Shown: in pieces, positions 7,486 through 16,160 of the stretch
How the letters are laid out: each line of letters opens with the position of its first letter
Numbering within the stretch: the first letter of the stretch is position 1
Source of the DNA: Nocardia carnea
GTDB lineage: Bacteria > Actinomycetota > Actinomycetes > Mycobacteriales > Mycobacteriaceae
Assembly: GCF_029868855.1 (NCBI RefSeq)
Contig: NZ_JARWOV010000202.1
Location: forward strand, 1-48,400
Reading direction: 5' to 3'
DNA: 48,400 nt
The notes under the pieces: model-generated
Database searches by the model: none
The model's input: the letters and a program-made list of their open reading frames with translations, nothing else
What the model was told of the DNA's origin: nothing
Position numbers and translations under genes: made by a program

Positions 7486-8877
7486 TCACGCGCCGTACAC
7501 CGCTATGCCCTCGTCATCGGAATCCTTGGCCACCTGGCGTGCCAGATACAGGGATTCCAAAGCGAATTCGACCGTGGCCGCGATCCGCTGGGGCGCCTCC
7601 CCGGCGTCCACGCCGAGCCGGGCGGCCACCTCGTGCAGTACCGGCAGCTCCGGAAGACCCGCCAGCACCTGTGCTCCGGACACCCGTTCGCCCGTGGTCA
7701 CCAGATGTCCCTGCTCGACAGCTTCGGCCAGCGGCCGCAGGTCCAGCCCACCGAGCCGCTCCCGCGCCGTATCGGCGAACGCACGCCGCAGCATATGGGT
7801 GAGATGTTCCTGCTCCCGCCCCTCCTCACCGGATTCGAATTCCAGTTTGCCGCGCAGCACGGCCGGCACCGATTCCAGATCGACCGGCCGGGCGACAGCG
7901 GGATTCTCCCCGGTGAGCGCGGACCGGCGCAGTGCCGCCGCGGCCACCGTTTCGGCCGCCGCCACCGCGAAACGGGCCGACACACCCGATCGCTGATCGA
8001 TGGCCGGCGATTCACGCAACCGCCGCACGAACCGGGCCAGCACCTCGATCAGTGGATCGCCGACCTCGGCGACGAGTTCGGCTTCCTGCCGCACCAGCGC
8101 CATCTCGGCCGGCACGGTCAGCGGGTAGTGGGTGCGGATCTCCGCACCGAAGCGGTCTTTCAGCGGAGTGATGATCCGGCCGCGATTGGTGTAATCCTCG
8201 GGGTTCGCCGTGGCCACCAGGAGCACATCCAGCGGTAACCGCAGGGTATAGCCGCGGACCTGGATATCGCGCTCCTCCATGACATTCAACAGCGCGACCT
8301 GGATCCGTTCGGCCAGATCGGGCAGTTCGTTCACGGCGACGACTCCACGATGCGCTCGCGGCACCAGCCCGAAATGGATGGTCTCCGGATCGCCGAGACT
8401 GCGGCCCTCGGCCACCTTCACCGGGTCCACATCACCGATCAGATCGCCCACGGAGGTATCCGGGGTGGCGAGTTTCTCCGCGTACCGCTGCGACCGATGC
8501 CGCCAGGTGACCGGCAGATCGTCGCCGAGTTCGGCCGCCAGCCGCAGCCCCTGCGGGCTGATCGGTTCGAGTGGGTGTTCCCCCAGTTCCAGCCCCTCGA
8601 TCACCGGGGTCCATTCGTCGAGCAACCCGAGCAGCGTCCGCAGCAGCCGCGTCTTGCCCTGGCCGCGCTCCCCCAGCAGCACCACATCGTGACCGGCCAG
8701 CAGAGCCCGCTCCAGCTGCGGCAGCACGGTCCGGTCGAATCCCACGATCCCCGGCCACGGATCCTCCCCCGCACCCAGGCGGGCCAGCAGGTTCTCCCGG
8801 ATCTCGGCCTTCACACTCCGCGGCGCATACCCGGCCGCCCGCAACGCGCCCGCGGTCACGGGCAGATCCTTTGGCAC
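7486..8877 (-). CDS. AAA+ ATPase, magnesium-chelatase ChlI/MoxR type
   Basis: About 463 residues. Walker A is GERGQGKT (residues 69-76), Walker B-like GVVAVNELPDL follows, then sensor 1 LLVATANPED and an Arg-rich DRFGAEIRTHYP segment, all typical of ChlI/MoxR ATPases. It is like Rv0958 of M. tuberculosis (from memory). The frame is open to 8964, but GTG at 8877 is preferred because GAGGTGA precedes it; GTG at 8883 is the alternative. It is the first gene of a three-gene minus-strand operon with the vWA protein and a split-barrel enzyme. No cobN, chlH or bchH-like subunit is present, so the role is likely chaperone-like remodelling rather than tetrapyrrole metalation. Confidence 0.86.
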   Translation of the reverse strand: MPKDLPVTAGALRAAGYAPRSVKAEIRENLLARLGAGEDPWPGIVGFDRTVLPQLERALLAGHDVVLLGERGQGKTRLLRTLLGLLDEWTPVIEGLELGEHPLEPISPQGLRLAAELGDDLPVTWRHRSQRYAEKLATPDTSVGDLIGDVDPVKVAEGRSLGDPETIHFGLVPRAHRGVVAVNELPDLAERIQVALLNVMEERDIQVRGYTLRLPLDVLLVATANPEDYTNRGRIITPLKDRFGAEIRTHYPLTVPAEMALVRQEAELVAEVGDPLIEVLARFVRRLRESPAIDQRSGVSARFAVAAAETVAAAALRRSALTGENPAVARPVDLESVPAVLRGKLEFESGEEGREQEHLTHMLRRAFADTARERLGGLDLRPLAEAVEQGHLVTTGERVSGAQVLAGLPELPVLHEVAARLGVDAGEAPQRIAATVEFALESLYLARQVAKDSDDEGIAVYGA

Positions 8878-9030
8878 AGTCACCTCACCGACGCTACGAC
8901 GATTTCCGTCATCGGTCGACAGCTCGCCGATCACAGCCGCCGCCGCGACCGTATTCCAGACCACGAGCGGCCGCTTCGTTCCGGTTCGCGCGCCGCCCGA
9001 TCCGCTACTCGCGAACCCTGCCGGACCGGC

Positions 9031-9669
9031 CTAACCGGCGTGCACCGCCAGGCGCGCTCGGAGCGTATCGACTCCGCTGCCGCCCAACTCGGCCGTGGCC
9101 ACACTCCGCCCCGAGGCAGCCAGCAGCAAGGCGAGCAACGGGCCGGTGACCTCCGGCCCGGACCCCGTGGTGAAATCGGCATCATCGGCTACCAGCGTGA
9201 GTCCCGCGACCAGTTCCCGGCCACCGCCGAACCCTTCCGACGTGCGGATCTGCAACCGCAGCGCGTCCGCGACCGCCTCCTGCGGGTAGGCGCGGGCGAT
9301 GCCCAGCGGCCGCCGGATGTCCTCCCCGTGCACGATCATCTCGACGAGCCGGCTGTCGGCCGGCGCGGGCGGTGAGACGGTCCGGTCCAGGACAGCGCGT
9401 AGCCGGCCGAGGGTTTCGGCGGGTTGTACGCCGCGTTCGCGTTCCACACCGTTGGCCGTGAAGCGATCGAAATCGAACCCCGCCCGTGCGAACTCCCAGC
9501 AGAATCCGAGTTTGGATGTTTTCGAGCTCGCCACGATATGGGCGAGTACATCGTGTACCGACCAGCCCGCACACAACGAGGGGGTTTCCCACTGCTGCTC
9601 GCCCAGCCCCTCGAGATCGGCGATGAGCGCCAGGCGCTCCGCCCGGACGGTCGGCCAGACATCCTGCAC
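9031..9669 (-). CDS. Maleylpyruvate-isomerase-like, mycothiol-dependent DinB-fold protein
   Basis: 212 residues starting at a GTG with GGAGGAACT upstream. The N-terminal helical bundle has GWSVHDVLAHIVA (His39, His44), and ADSRLVEMIVHGEDIRRPLG supplies the E-x3-H-x2-D pattern. Together these form the metal-binding set seen in the TIGR03083/MDMPI family. Members are DinB-like four-helix bundles that use mycothiol in actinobacteria. The specific substrate of this one cannot be told. It stands alone between the AAA+ operon and a nitronate monooxygenase, all on the minus strand. Confidence 0.82.
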   Translation of the reverse strand: MQDVWPTVRAERLALIADLEGLGEQQWETPSLCAGWSVHDVLAHIVASSKTSKLGFCWEFARAGFDFDRFTANGVERERGVQPAETLGRLRAVLDRTVSPPAPADSRLVEMIVHGEDIRRPLGIARAYPQEAVADALRLQIRTSEGFGGGRELVAGLTLVADDADFTTGSGPEVTGPLLALLLAASGRSVATAELGGSGVDTLRARLAVHAG

Positions 9670-9825
9670 AGTTCCTCCAGAGCTGTAGGGCCGCAGTCCC
9701 GCGCGGCAGCCACTTGCGGGGAGCGTACGGCCACCGGCCGACAGATTTCCGTGATCAGGTCCTGGTCGTGGATTCCGCCGATCCGATCCCGACCGCGCGC
9801 ACGAGTCGGCTGGATACGACCCGAA

Positions 9826-10896
9826 TCAGCGGTTCGGGCGCTGAACGCGGTCGCCGCCGACTGCGCCGTGTGCGACGGCCTCGCTCCAGAGTCGCCGCAG
9901 AATCGTCGCGGCCGGGTCCGCGGCCGCCGACCGATATTCGGTACCTGCCCACAGCGCCATATCCTCCGGCGCACTCCCCGCGGCCGCGGCCGCACGCACC
10001 GGGCTGGTGAGGTGATGGACCTGGGGATATGCCGCCGGTGCGGCCTCGCCGTAGGTGGCGATGAATTCGTTGGCCAGCCCGCGGGCCGGTCGCCCGGAGA
10101 AGGCGCGGGTTATGACGGTGCGGGTGAACCGCGGATCGCTCAGCGCGTCCTTGTGCGCCGTTTTCGCCCCCGACTCCGGACTCCGGAGGAACGCGGTGCC
10201 CAGCTGGACGGCTACCGCCCCGTGGGCGAGCAGATCCGCGATCCGCGCACCGTCACCGATCCCACCGGCCGCCACGACCGGCAGCGGGCACCATGCCGTG
10301 ATCTCGTCGATCAGAGCCGGTAGGGGCGTTGTCTCCGGTTCGTCCTCGACCCGGAACGTCCCCCGATGCCCGCCGCCGTCCGGCCCTTGCACGCACAGCG
10401 CCCCGGCTCCCAGGTCCGTCGCGGCACGCGCCTCCGCGTCGGTGGTCACCGTCGCGATCACCAGGGCGCCCGCCGTACGGAGCCGTCCGACGACATCTGC
10501 CGGCGGCAGGCCGAACGTCAGCGAGACCACGGGAACCTGCTGCTCGACCAGCAGATCCACCTTCGCCGCGAACCAGTCGTCGTCCCGTTCCCGGATGGGC
10601 GGTAATTCGATCCCGTACCGCTGAGCGGCCGCACGTAACCGGACCCGGTACTCCTGTACCGCGGCCGGATCGTAGGCGGGCTGCTGCGGAACGAACAGGT
10701 TCACCCCGAACGGCTGGTCCGTGCGGGCCCGCACCTCGCGGATCTGTTCCGCCAACGCCTCCGGAGTCTTGTATCCACCCGCGAGGAAACCCAGACCGCC
10801 GGCTTCCCCGACACTCACCACCAGGTCGGGTGTGGACGGGCCGCCCGCCATGGGCGCGGCGATGATCGGAACGGTCAGGTCCGCGAGGTCGAACAC
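9826..10896 (-). CDS. Nitronate monooxygenase family protein
   Basis: About 356 residues with a TIM-barrel FMN enzyme pattern. VPIIAAPMAGGPSTPDLVVSV opens the barrel, GGLGFLAGGY follows, GPDGGGHRG carries the catalytic-type His, and VVAAGGIGDGARIADLLAHGA with VQLGTAFL forms the phosphate-binding end. Nitronate monooxygenases oxidise alkyl nitronates such as propionate 3-nitronate, detoxifying nitro compounds. The frame is open 57 codons further upstream, but the GTG at 10896 has a perfect GAGGAGGGG site, so this start was chosen. The NmrA-like gene lies 277 bp upstream on the same strand. Confidence 0.85.
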   Translation of the reverse strand: MFDLADLTVPIIAAPMAGGPSTPDLVVSVGEAGGLGFLAGGYKTPEALAEQIREVRARTDQPFGVNLFVPQQPAYDPAAVQEYRVRLRAAAQRYGIELPPIRERDDDWFAAKVDLLVEQQVPVVSLTFGLPPADVVGRLRTAGALVIATVTTDAEARAATDLGAGALCVQGPDGGGHRGTFRVEDEPETTPLPALIDEITAWCPLPVVAAGGIGDGARIADLLAHGAVAVQLGTAFLRSPESGAKTAHKDALSDPRFTRTVITRAFSGRPARGLANEFIATYGEAAPAAYPQVHHLTSPVRAAAAAGSAPEDMALWAGTEYRSAAADPAATILRRLWSEAVAHGAVGGDRVQRPNR

Positions 10897-11173
10897 GGTT
10901 CCCCTCCTCAGCTGGTCGAATTCGGTTCCGACGTTACCCAGCGCTCCCGGAGGAGGTGGAAGCCGCACGGTGACGAGACCGGGCTGCAACCGGACCTCCA
11001 CTGCTCCCCCGCCGAACCGGGCGTCGGCGATCTCCGGCGCCGGTCGCAGCCGTGGTGACCGCGCCACCGGCCGGCCGGGCGGGCACGACCCGCTCGACGC
11101 TGTCGCCGAGCAGCCGGACCCGACACGGACTGCCGGCCTCCGGCGGCGCGGCAGCGGACTGCGGAAGCCGCGT
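10897..11173. other. 277-bp gap with an open frame upstream of the NMO start
   Basis: The nitronate monooxygenase frame stays open without a stop from 10896 back to the TGA of the NmrA-like gene (11174-11176). The extra residues (for example VEVRLQPGLVTVRLPPPPG) have a normal high-GC codon look. It could be a gene remnant or the mere effect of high GC; the strong ribosome site inside argues against it being part of the enzyme. Confidence 0.3.
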
Positions 11174-11980
11174 TCAGAAGCGGTTCTTGTGTTCGGTCAC
11201 CCAGTCGGCGAAGGTCCGGGCGGGCCGGCCCAGGAGCCGTTCGACGGTGCCGTCCGGAATCCGCGCAGACGCGGGCGGATCGGCATGCCACCCGACCACG
11301 TACTCGGCGTCGGCCCGGGAGACACCGTCGCGCAGCATCCGTTCGATCGCCGCTTCGCCGCCGATCTGTTCGAAAACGATCTCCCGGCCCAGCGCGGCGG
11401 CGAGGATATCCACCCGCGCACGTGTGGTCAGAGCCTCCGGCCCGTTCAGGTTGTAGGCGCGGCCCGCATGTCCGTCCTCGGTGAGGGCGAGCGCGGCCAC
11501 CGCACCGAGATCGCCCTCGTGCACCACCGCACTCGGCAGATCGAACGGCTCCCGGACCACGCCCTCGGCCTGCACGGATTCCCGCCAGGTCAGCGCATTC
11601 GCCATGAACTCCTGCGGTTCGAGCCGGGTCCAGGGCACACCCGATTCCGCCACCGCGGTTTCGGCGGGGCCCACGTATCCACCCCACAGGATGGTGATTC
11701 GCTCGACGCCGGCGGCGACAGCCCGCCGCACCAGTTCGGGCCCGGTCTCGGCCACCCCGGCCGTCACGGTGATATGCAATGCCGTGACGCCGTCCAAAGC
11801 AGCATCCAGCGTCTCCGGCTCGGTGTGGGTACCGGCCAGTACTTCCACACCCGCCGGCAGCAATCCCGCCGCCCGCCGCGGATCCCGGGTCAGTGCCCGC
11901 ACCGGATATCCTCTGCCCAGCAGTTCGGACACCACGTGCCGTCCCGTGTTTCCCGTTGCGCCGGTTACCAATATCGTCAC
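11174..11980 (-). CDS. NmrA-like NAD(P)-binding protein (atypical SDR)
   Basis: 268 residues from a GTG with AAGGGAG upstream. The N-terminus ILVTGATGNTGRHVV is the TGATGxxG Rossmann motif of NmrA/QOR2-type atypical short-chain dehydrogenases. RALTRDPRRA follows, a usual NADP(H)-contact region, and LNGPEALTTRARVDILAAALGR is the conserved late block. The classic YxxxK pair is absent, so it is probably a redox sensor or a specialised NADPH reductase. No obvious regulator lies beside it. It is followed by the nitronate monooxygenase on the same strand. Confidence 0.82.
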   Translation of the reverse strand: MTILVTGATGNTGRHVVSELLGRGYPVRALTRDPRRAAGLLPAGVEVLAGTHTEPETLDAALDGVTALHITVTAGVAETGPELVRRAVAAGVERITILWGGYVGPAETAVAESGVPWTRLEPQEFMANALTWRESVQAEGVVREPFDLPSAVVHEGDLGAVAALALTEDGHAGRAYNLNGPEALTTRARVDILAAALGREIVFEQIGGEAAIERMLRDGVSRADAEYVVGWHADPPASARIPDGTVERLLGRPARTFADWVTEHKNRF

Positions 11981-12114
11981 AATGACTCCCTTCCGCCGGC
12001 CACGCTATGACCTGAACAAAGGTTGAGGTCAACCCGTGAACGAGAGAGACTTCCGCATTGCGGCCGGGCGTCCGATCCGTTCCCGGATCCGACAGGGTTA
12101 CAACGACTTTGGCC

Positions 12115-12270
12115 CTATCCGGCACGAGATGGTGCCAGCGGCCAGTCGTCGGGGTAGCGGTAGGGCACCGCGACGACCGCGCTCTGGAAGCGGATGTACT
12201 CGGCCATCGCGAGCACTTTATCGCCGGGACCGGCGGCGCGACCCGGCGGCAGAAGACACCCGGACCGCGA
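12115..12270 (-). pseudogene. Short coding remnant after the LLM gene
   Basis: Right after the TAG stop of the LLM oxidoreductase (12271-12273) the same frame continues for 51 codons to a TAG at 12115. The later part reads naturally as protein, for example MAEYIRFQSAVVAVPYRYP and DDWPLAPSRAG. A start at ATG 12207 or GTG 12216 would give only 30-33 residues, and no ribosome site is visible. It could be the decayed 3' end of a lost gene or a C-terminal extension cut by a stop mutation. No family recognised. Confidence 0.35.
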
Positions 12271-13143
12271 CTACGACGACGGTGTGATGATTTCGTCGGC
12301 GACCCACTGCGCGGCACCGGCCGGATACGGCGGTTCCAGACCGAGGACGAAATGCCTGATACCGGCGTCCAAGGTTTCGGCAATCGCATCGCGGACCAGC
12401 CCCGGCCGGTCGTAGGAGACCGGAAGGAAGGTCGATCTGACGATCGAGGCCGGGTCGCGGCCGAGGGCGGTGCAGTAACGGTCCAGCAGGGCGGCGCGTT
12501 CGACGATATCGGCAGTATCGCCGCCGGGAATATTCCACAGGTCGGCATGCTCGGCGATCACCCGCAACACCGCGTCCGAGCGACCTCCGATCATGATCGG
12601 GGGATGTGGCCGCTGAACAGGTTTGGGGTTGCCGTACGCGCCGGCGAGCCGCACGTGTCTGCCCTGGAAATCGAACGGTTCCGGTTCGGTCCACAGCCGC
12701 CGGATCACCGTGCAGGCTTCGTCGAGGTTTTCCACCGAGTTGCCGAAGCCGTGGTACGGCAGGCCGTGCGCATCGTATTCGCGGCGGGCCATCGGCAGTC
12801 CGGGTCGTGAGCCCGCTCCGATGCCGAAATCGAGTCGGCCACCGGAGACGATATCGACGGTGGTAGCGATCTTGGCCAGCATCGCCGGTGGCCGGAAGCG
12901 GTTACTGGTGACGAGTAGTCCGAGGCGCAACCGCCGCGTCTGCGCGGCGAGAGCGGACAGCAGGGTCCAGCCTTCGAAGATCGGCCCTGTCATATCGCCC
13001 ACGATCGGGAAGAGATGGTCGAACAGCCAGGCGTGCTCGATCTCCGGGAGAGCGTCGGCCTCCTGCCAGACGCGCTGGACATCCTGGTAGTCGACCTGCA
13101 TAGGGGCGGTCATGATGCCGAAGCTCGGGGCTGTTCTGGGCAT
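12271..13143 (-). CDS. LLM-class flavin/F420-dependent oxidoreductase
   Basis: 290 residues with the luciferase-like TIM-barrel pattern. IEHAWLFDHLFPI lies near residue 37, RLRLGLLVTSNRFRPPAMLAKIATTVDIVSGGRLDFGIGAG in the middle, and HPPIMIGGRSDAVLRVIAEHAD at about 180. The last two blocks are hallmark segments of F420-dependent bacterial-luciferase-like enzymes, and FMN use cannot be excluded. The substrate is unknown. The ATG at 13143 has AAGGAC about 10 nt upstream. It lies 51 bp downstream of the aldo/keto reductase on the same strand, so the two are probably co-transcribed and share the TetR-controlled promoter near 14300. Confidence 0.84.
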   Translation of the reverse strand: MPRTAPSFGIMTAPMQVDYQDVQRVWQEADALPEIEHAWLFDHLFPIVGDMTGPIFEGWTLLSALAAQTRRLRLGLLVTSNRFRPPAMLAKIATTVDIVSGGRLDFGIGAGSRPGLPMARREYDAHGLPYHGFGNSVENLDEACTVIRRLWTEPEPFDFQGRHVRLAGAYGNPKPVQRPHPPIMIGGRSDAVLRVIAEHADLWNIPGGDTADIVERAALLDRYCTALGRDPASIVRSTFLPVSYDRPGLVRDAIAETLDAGIRHFVLGLEPPYPAGAAQWVADEIITPSS

Positions 13144-13194
13144 GGGCGGTCGGTCCTTTCGGCAGAACGCAGAAACTGTGGCAGGCCCCGCCGC

Positions 13195-14214
13195 TCACCG
13201 GCGACGCAGCGCCGGATCGAGCAATGCGGGTGGCGTATCGAATTTCTCCCCGGGGGCGAGGTCGACACCGGGGGCGACGATGGTGTCGATCGCGTCGAGC
13301 ACCTCAGCGGACAGCACGGTGTCGGCCGCGGCCAACTGGGCGTGCAGGTGGTCCATGGTGCGCGGGCCGATGAGCGCGCTGGTCACGGCCGGGTGCGCGG
13401 TGACGAACCCGAGCGCCAGCTGGATCATGGACAAACCGGCTCCCTCGGCGACAACGGCCAGTTTCTCGACGGCATCCAATTTCGCGCGGTTGACGGGAAT
13501 CGCGGTGTCGAAACGGTCCGGGAGCATCGCCGACCGGCTGGTCGAGATTTCCCGGTCCGCCCGGATGGCGCCCGACAGCCAGCCCGAGGCCAGGGGACTC
13601 CAGGCCAGCACCCCGAGCCCGTACTGCTCGGCGACGGGCAGCATATGCGCTTCGATCCCGCGCTGCAGGATCGAGTAGGCGGGTTGTTCGGTGACATAGC
13701 GGCTCAGGTGGTTCTCCCGCGCCGCCCACTGCGCCTGGACGATCCGATAGGCAGGGAAGGTCGAGGAACCGAAGTAACGGATCTTGCCCGCGCGTTGCAG
13801 GTCGGTGAGCGCCGAGAGGGTTTCGTCATCGCCGGTGTCCGGATCCCACCGGTGCATCTGATAGAGGTCGATATGGTCGACGTTCAGCCGGCGCAGGCTG
13901 TCGTCCACGGCCGTGAGCAGCCAGCGCCGGGAACTTCCTCGGTGGTTGCGCTCGTCGCCCATCGGCATGGTCGCCTTGGTGGCCAGCACGATATCGTCGC
14001 GCCGCCCGGCGACGGCTCTGCCGACCATCCGCTCCGATTCGCCCTGGCTGTACATGTCCGCGGTGTCGACGAGGTTGACACCGCCGTCCAGTGCGATATC
14101 GACCATGGCCGTGACCTCGTCCTGAGTCGTCTTCCCCAGACTTCCGAAATTCATGGCACCGAGCGAAAGGGTGCTCACCTGCACGCCGGTCCGGCCCAAA
14201 CTGCGGTACTGCAT
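13195..14214 (-). CDS. Aldo/keto reductase
   Basis: 339 residues with the full catalytic tetrad of the AKR superfamily: Asp50, Tyr55 (DTADMYSQG), Lys80 (VLATKATMP) and His121 (YQMHRWDP). The later nucleotide-binding blocks (ALIGPRTMDHL) are also present. AKRs reduce aldehydes and ketones with NADPH in the cytoplasm. The frame extends to 14526, but ATG at 14214 has GAGAGG upstream and leaves the operators intact. It diverges from a TetR gene (14360). Two identical-core palindromes between them strongly suggest repression by that regulator. The LLM oxidoreductase follows as a likely operon partner. Confidence 0.88.
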   Translation of the reverse strand: MQYRSLGRTGVQVSTLSLGAMNFGSLGKTTQDEVTAMVDIALDGGVNLVDTADMYSQGESERMVGRAVAGRRDDIVLATKATMPMGDERNHRGSSRRWLLTAVDDSLRRLNVDHIDLYQMHRWDPDTGDDETLSALTDLQRAGKIRYFGSSTFPAYRIVQAQWAARENHLSRYVTEQPAYSILQRGIEAHMLPVAEQYGLGVLAWSPLASGWLSGAIRADREISTSRSAMLPDRFDTAIPVNRAKLDAVEKLAVVAEGAGLSMIQLALGFVTAHPAVTSALIGPRTMDHLHAQLAAADTVLSAEVLDAIDTIVAPGVDLAPGEKFDTPPALLDPALRRR

Positions 14215-14284
14215 AACCGACCTCTCCGAGAACGGGATCGCCACCCGCTCGACTCCGGGCGGGGCGTCCCTGGCATCCTGAAAG

Positions 14285-14326
14285 CGGAACGATGTTCCGA
14301 TAACCAACGTACGGAACATTGTTCCG
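14285..14326. promoter_or_regulatory. Twin TetR operators CGGAAC-N3-GTTCCG
   Basis: Two perfect 6+3+6 palindromes, CGGAACGATGTTCCG (14285-14299) and CGGAACATTGTTCCG (14312-14326), lie 27 bp apart centre to centre. They fill the spacer between the aldo/keto reductase and the tetR gene. Confidence 0.75.
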
Positions 14327-14359
14327 TTTGCCAACAGGAAGGACGGAGGTCGCTGCGCA

Positions 14360-14944
14360 GTGACCGAAACTGGCGCCCCCGGCTCGCCGGCCCCGCGGAA
14401 ACGGGCCGATGCCCGCCGCAACGAGAAAACCCTGCTGGACGCGGCCGCTGCCGCGTTCGTCGAATCCGGGGTCGGCGTGCCCGTCCGCGATATCGCCGCC
14501 CGCGCCGGCGTCGGCGTCGGCACCATCTACCGCCACTTCCCCACCCGCGCCGACCTCATAGTCGCGGTCTACCGCCACCAGGTGGAAGCCTGCGCCGAGG
14601 CCGGGCCGGAACTACTCGCCGAGGGCCCCACCCCGCACGCGGCCCTGACCCGGTGGATCGACCTCTTCGTCGATTTCCTGGTCACCAAACACGGTCTCGC
14701 CGAAGCACTACAGTCCGACAATGCCGCCTTCGAATCCCTGCACGCCTACTTCATCGACCGGCTGCTGCCGGTCTGCACCCGACTGCTCGACGCGGCCGTG
14801 GACGCCGGCGAGATCGTGCCCGATATCGAGCCCTACGAACTGATGCGCGGTGTGGGCAACCTCTGCGTCGGCGCCGACAACGACCCCCGCTACCACGCGC
14901 GGCGCATGGTCGGGTTGTTGATCACGGGGCTACGTGCCCGCTAG
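14360..14944 (+). CDS. TetR-family regulator of the AKR/LLM operon
   Basis: 194 residues from a GTG at 14360 with GGAGG 10 nt upstream. The helix-turn-helix is VPVRDIAARAGVGVGTIYRHFPTRADL (about residues 41-67), the classic TetR DNA-binding region with TxYxxF-like IYRHF. The C-terminal ligand domain has the LLVGADxxP-like end found in the DUF-type TetR_C subgroup (NLCVGADNDP). It diverges from the aldo/keto reductase, and the shared spacer has two exact palindromic operators, so it probably represses both directions. The ligand is unknown, perhaps an aldehyde or ketone handled by the reductase. Confidence 0.88.
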   Translation: MTETGAPGSPAPRKRADARRNEKTLLDAAAAAFVESGVGVPVRDIAARAGVGVGTIYRHFPTRADLIVAVYRHQVEACAEAGPELLAEGPTPHAALTRWIDLFVDFLVTKHGLAEALQSDNAAFESLHAYFIDRLLPVCTRLLDAAVDAGEIVPDIEPYELMRGVGNLCVGADNDPRYHARRMVGLLITGLRAR

Positions 14945-15062
14945 CGGCCGCCCGCGAGAGTGGTCAGGAATCGAGAAGCGCTGGTCACCGCACCGTCATT
15001 AGCCTCGTCCGCATCGAGATCGCGGGGCACTGCGCCGGACGCGAACGGCCGAGGAGGACGAG

Positions 15063-15515
15063 ATGAACTGGAACAAACGAGTCCGGCAGACACACCGGGT
15101 AGTGGCGATGGCGTTCGTGGCGACCGTCGTCGTCACCGTCGCCGTCATGGCATTGCAGGGACCGGTCTGGGTCTCCTATATTCCGCTGCCACCGCTCGCC
15201 CTGCTCCTGTTCTCCGGCCTGTATCTCTACGTGCGGCCGTACATCGTCGCCCGGCGCGGCGGGCGTACCGATACCACGCACGGTTCGACCCGGACCCGTG
15301 CGCTGCACCGCTTGTCGGCCGCCTGCTTCGCGGGCAGCATTCTCATCACATCGGCCACCCTGGCGTTACAGGGACCGATGTGGGTGTCCTATCTGCCGCT
15401 GCTGCCGCTCGCCGCACTCCTGTTTTCCGGCCTGTTCCTGTTCGCGCGGCCCCGCCCGGCCCAGCACCCCGACGACCGTGCCGGTCGTTCGGTTCGAGTC
15501 GGCCTCAATCCCTGA
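15063..15515 (+). CDS. Small membrane protein of two duplicated hairpins
   Basis: 150 residues with an excellent GAGGAGGACGAG ribosome site before the ATG. It consists of two similar halves, each with two membrane segments. The blocks LQGPVWVSYIPLPPLALLLFSGLYLYVRP and LQGPMWVSYLPLLPLAALLFSGLFLFARP match at most positions (given here by the cores QGPVWVSYIPLPPLA and QGPMWVSYLPLLPLA). This gives four predicted transmembrane helices with both ends inside. I do not recognise a family. It is a stand-alone gene after the TetR gene, and the nearest genes give no clue to its role. Confidence 0.72.
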   Translation: MNWNKRVRQTHRVVAMAFVATVVVTVAVMALQGPVWVSYIPLPPLALLLFSGLYLYVRPYIVARRGGRTDTTHGSTRTRALHRLSAACFAGSILITSATLALQGPMWVSYLPLLPLAALLFSGLFLFARPRPAQHPDDRAGRSVRVGLNP

Positions 15516-15633
15516 CCGAGCACGATTCCGAGGTCACCGGATATCGCCCGGCGGGCGCACCGGCGAATCCCCGAATCCGGCGAACTCGGCGCAGCGCGCC
15601 CCCGTCGCGCAGCCACCGCCGATATCGTCACGC

Positions 15634-16068
15634 TCAGCCGGTGACTTGTTCACTGCGGGTTTCGGCGGGATCCGGAAGATCGAAACCGGTCACCTTGTGC
15701 GGGATGACGCGAATGATCACCCGCCGGAGGTGCCCGGGTTCTGCGGGTGCGTCCTGCCCGAGATACTTCTGCGACAGTCTCCGCGGCAACGATCTGCCCG
15801 GATCCTCGGACAGTTCGGCCGTACCCCGGATATCGACGGACCGGTAAGGATTCGCGGAATCCATCACGGTGAGGCTGATTCGCGGGTCCGCCCGCAGATT
15901 GCGGACCTTACGCTTGTCCGCCGTCGAGGAGAAAACGACGGTGTCGCCGTCCCGGTCCATCCAGACAACCGACGTATGCGGTGCCCCATCCGCTGACAGC
16001 GTCGCCACGGTGGCGAAGTTCCTGCCGTCGAGCAGTCGGCGGGTTTGCGCATCGAATTCGACAGTCAT
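15634..16068 (-). CDS. PPOX-class F420-dependent split-barrel enzyme
   Basis: 144 residues. NFATVATLSADGAPHTSVVWMDRDGDTVVFSST is the first barrel part, KRKVRNLRADPRISLTVMD is the cofactor-phosphate region, and YRSVDIRGTAELSEDPG closes the barrel. This matches TIGR03618-type F420-dependent proteins of actinobacteria, which act on biliverdin or other conjugated substrates, though most are unassigned. The ATG at 16068 has GGAGAC upstream. It lies just downstream of the MFS gene 16161-17600 on the same strand (92-bp gap), so partial read-through from the MarR-controlled unit is possible. Confidence 0.84.
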   Translation of the reverse strand: MTVEFDAQTRRLLDGRNFATVATLSADGAPHTSVVWMDRDGDTVVFSSTADKRKVRNLRADPRISLTVMDSANPYRSVDIRGTAELSEDPGRSLPRRLSQKYLGQDAPAEPGHLRRVIIRVIPHKVTGFDLPDPAETRSEQVTG

Positions 16069-16160
16069 GGTGTCTCCGTTCAGATTTCGTGTGCCGGTAC
16101 TTCCAGGCCCACGTTGTGGCCCCGGCGCTGTTCGCCGGGCGGATCTTGTGACCGGCTCCG

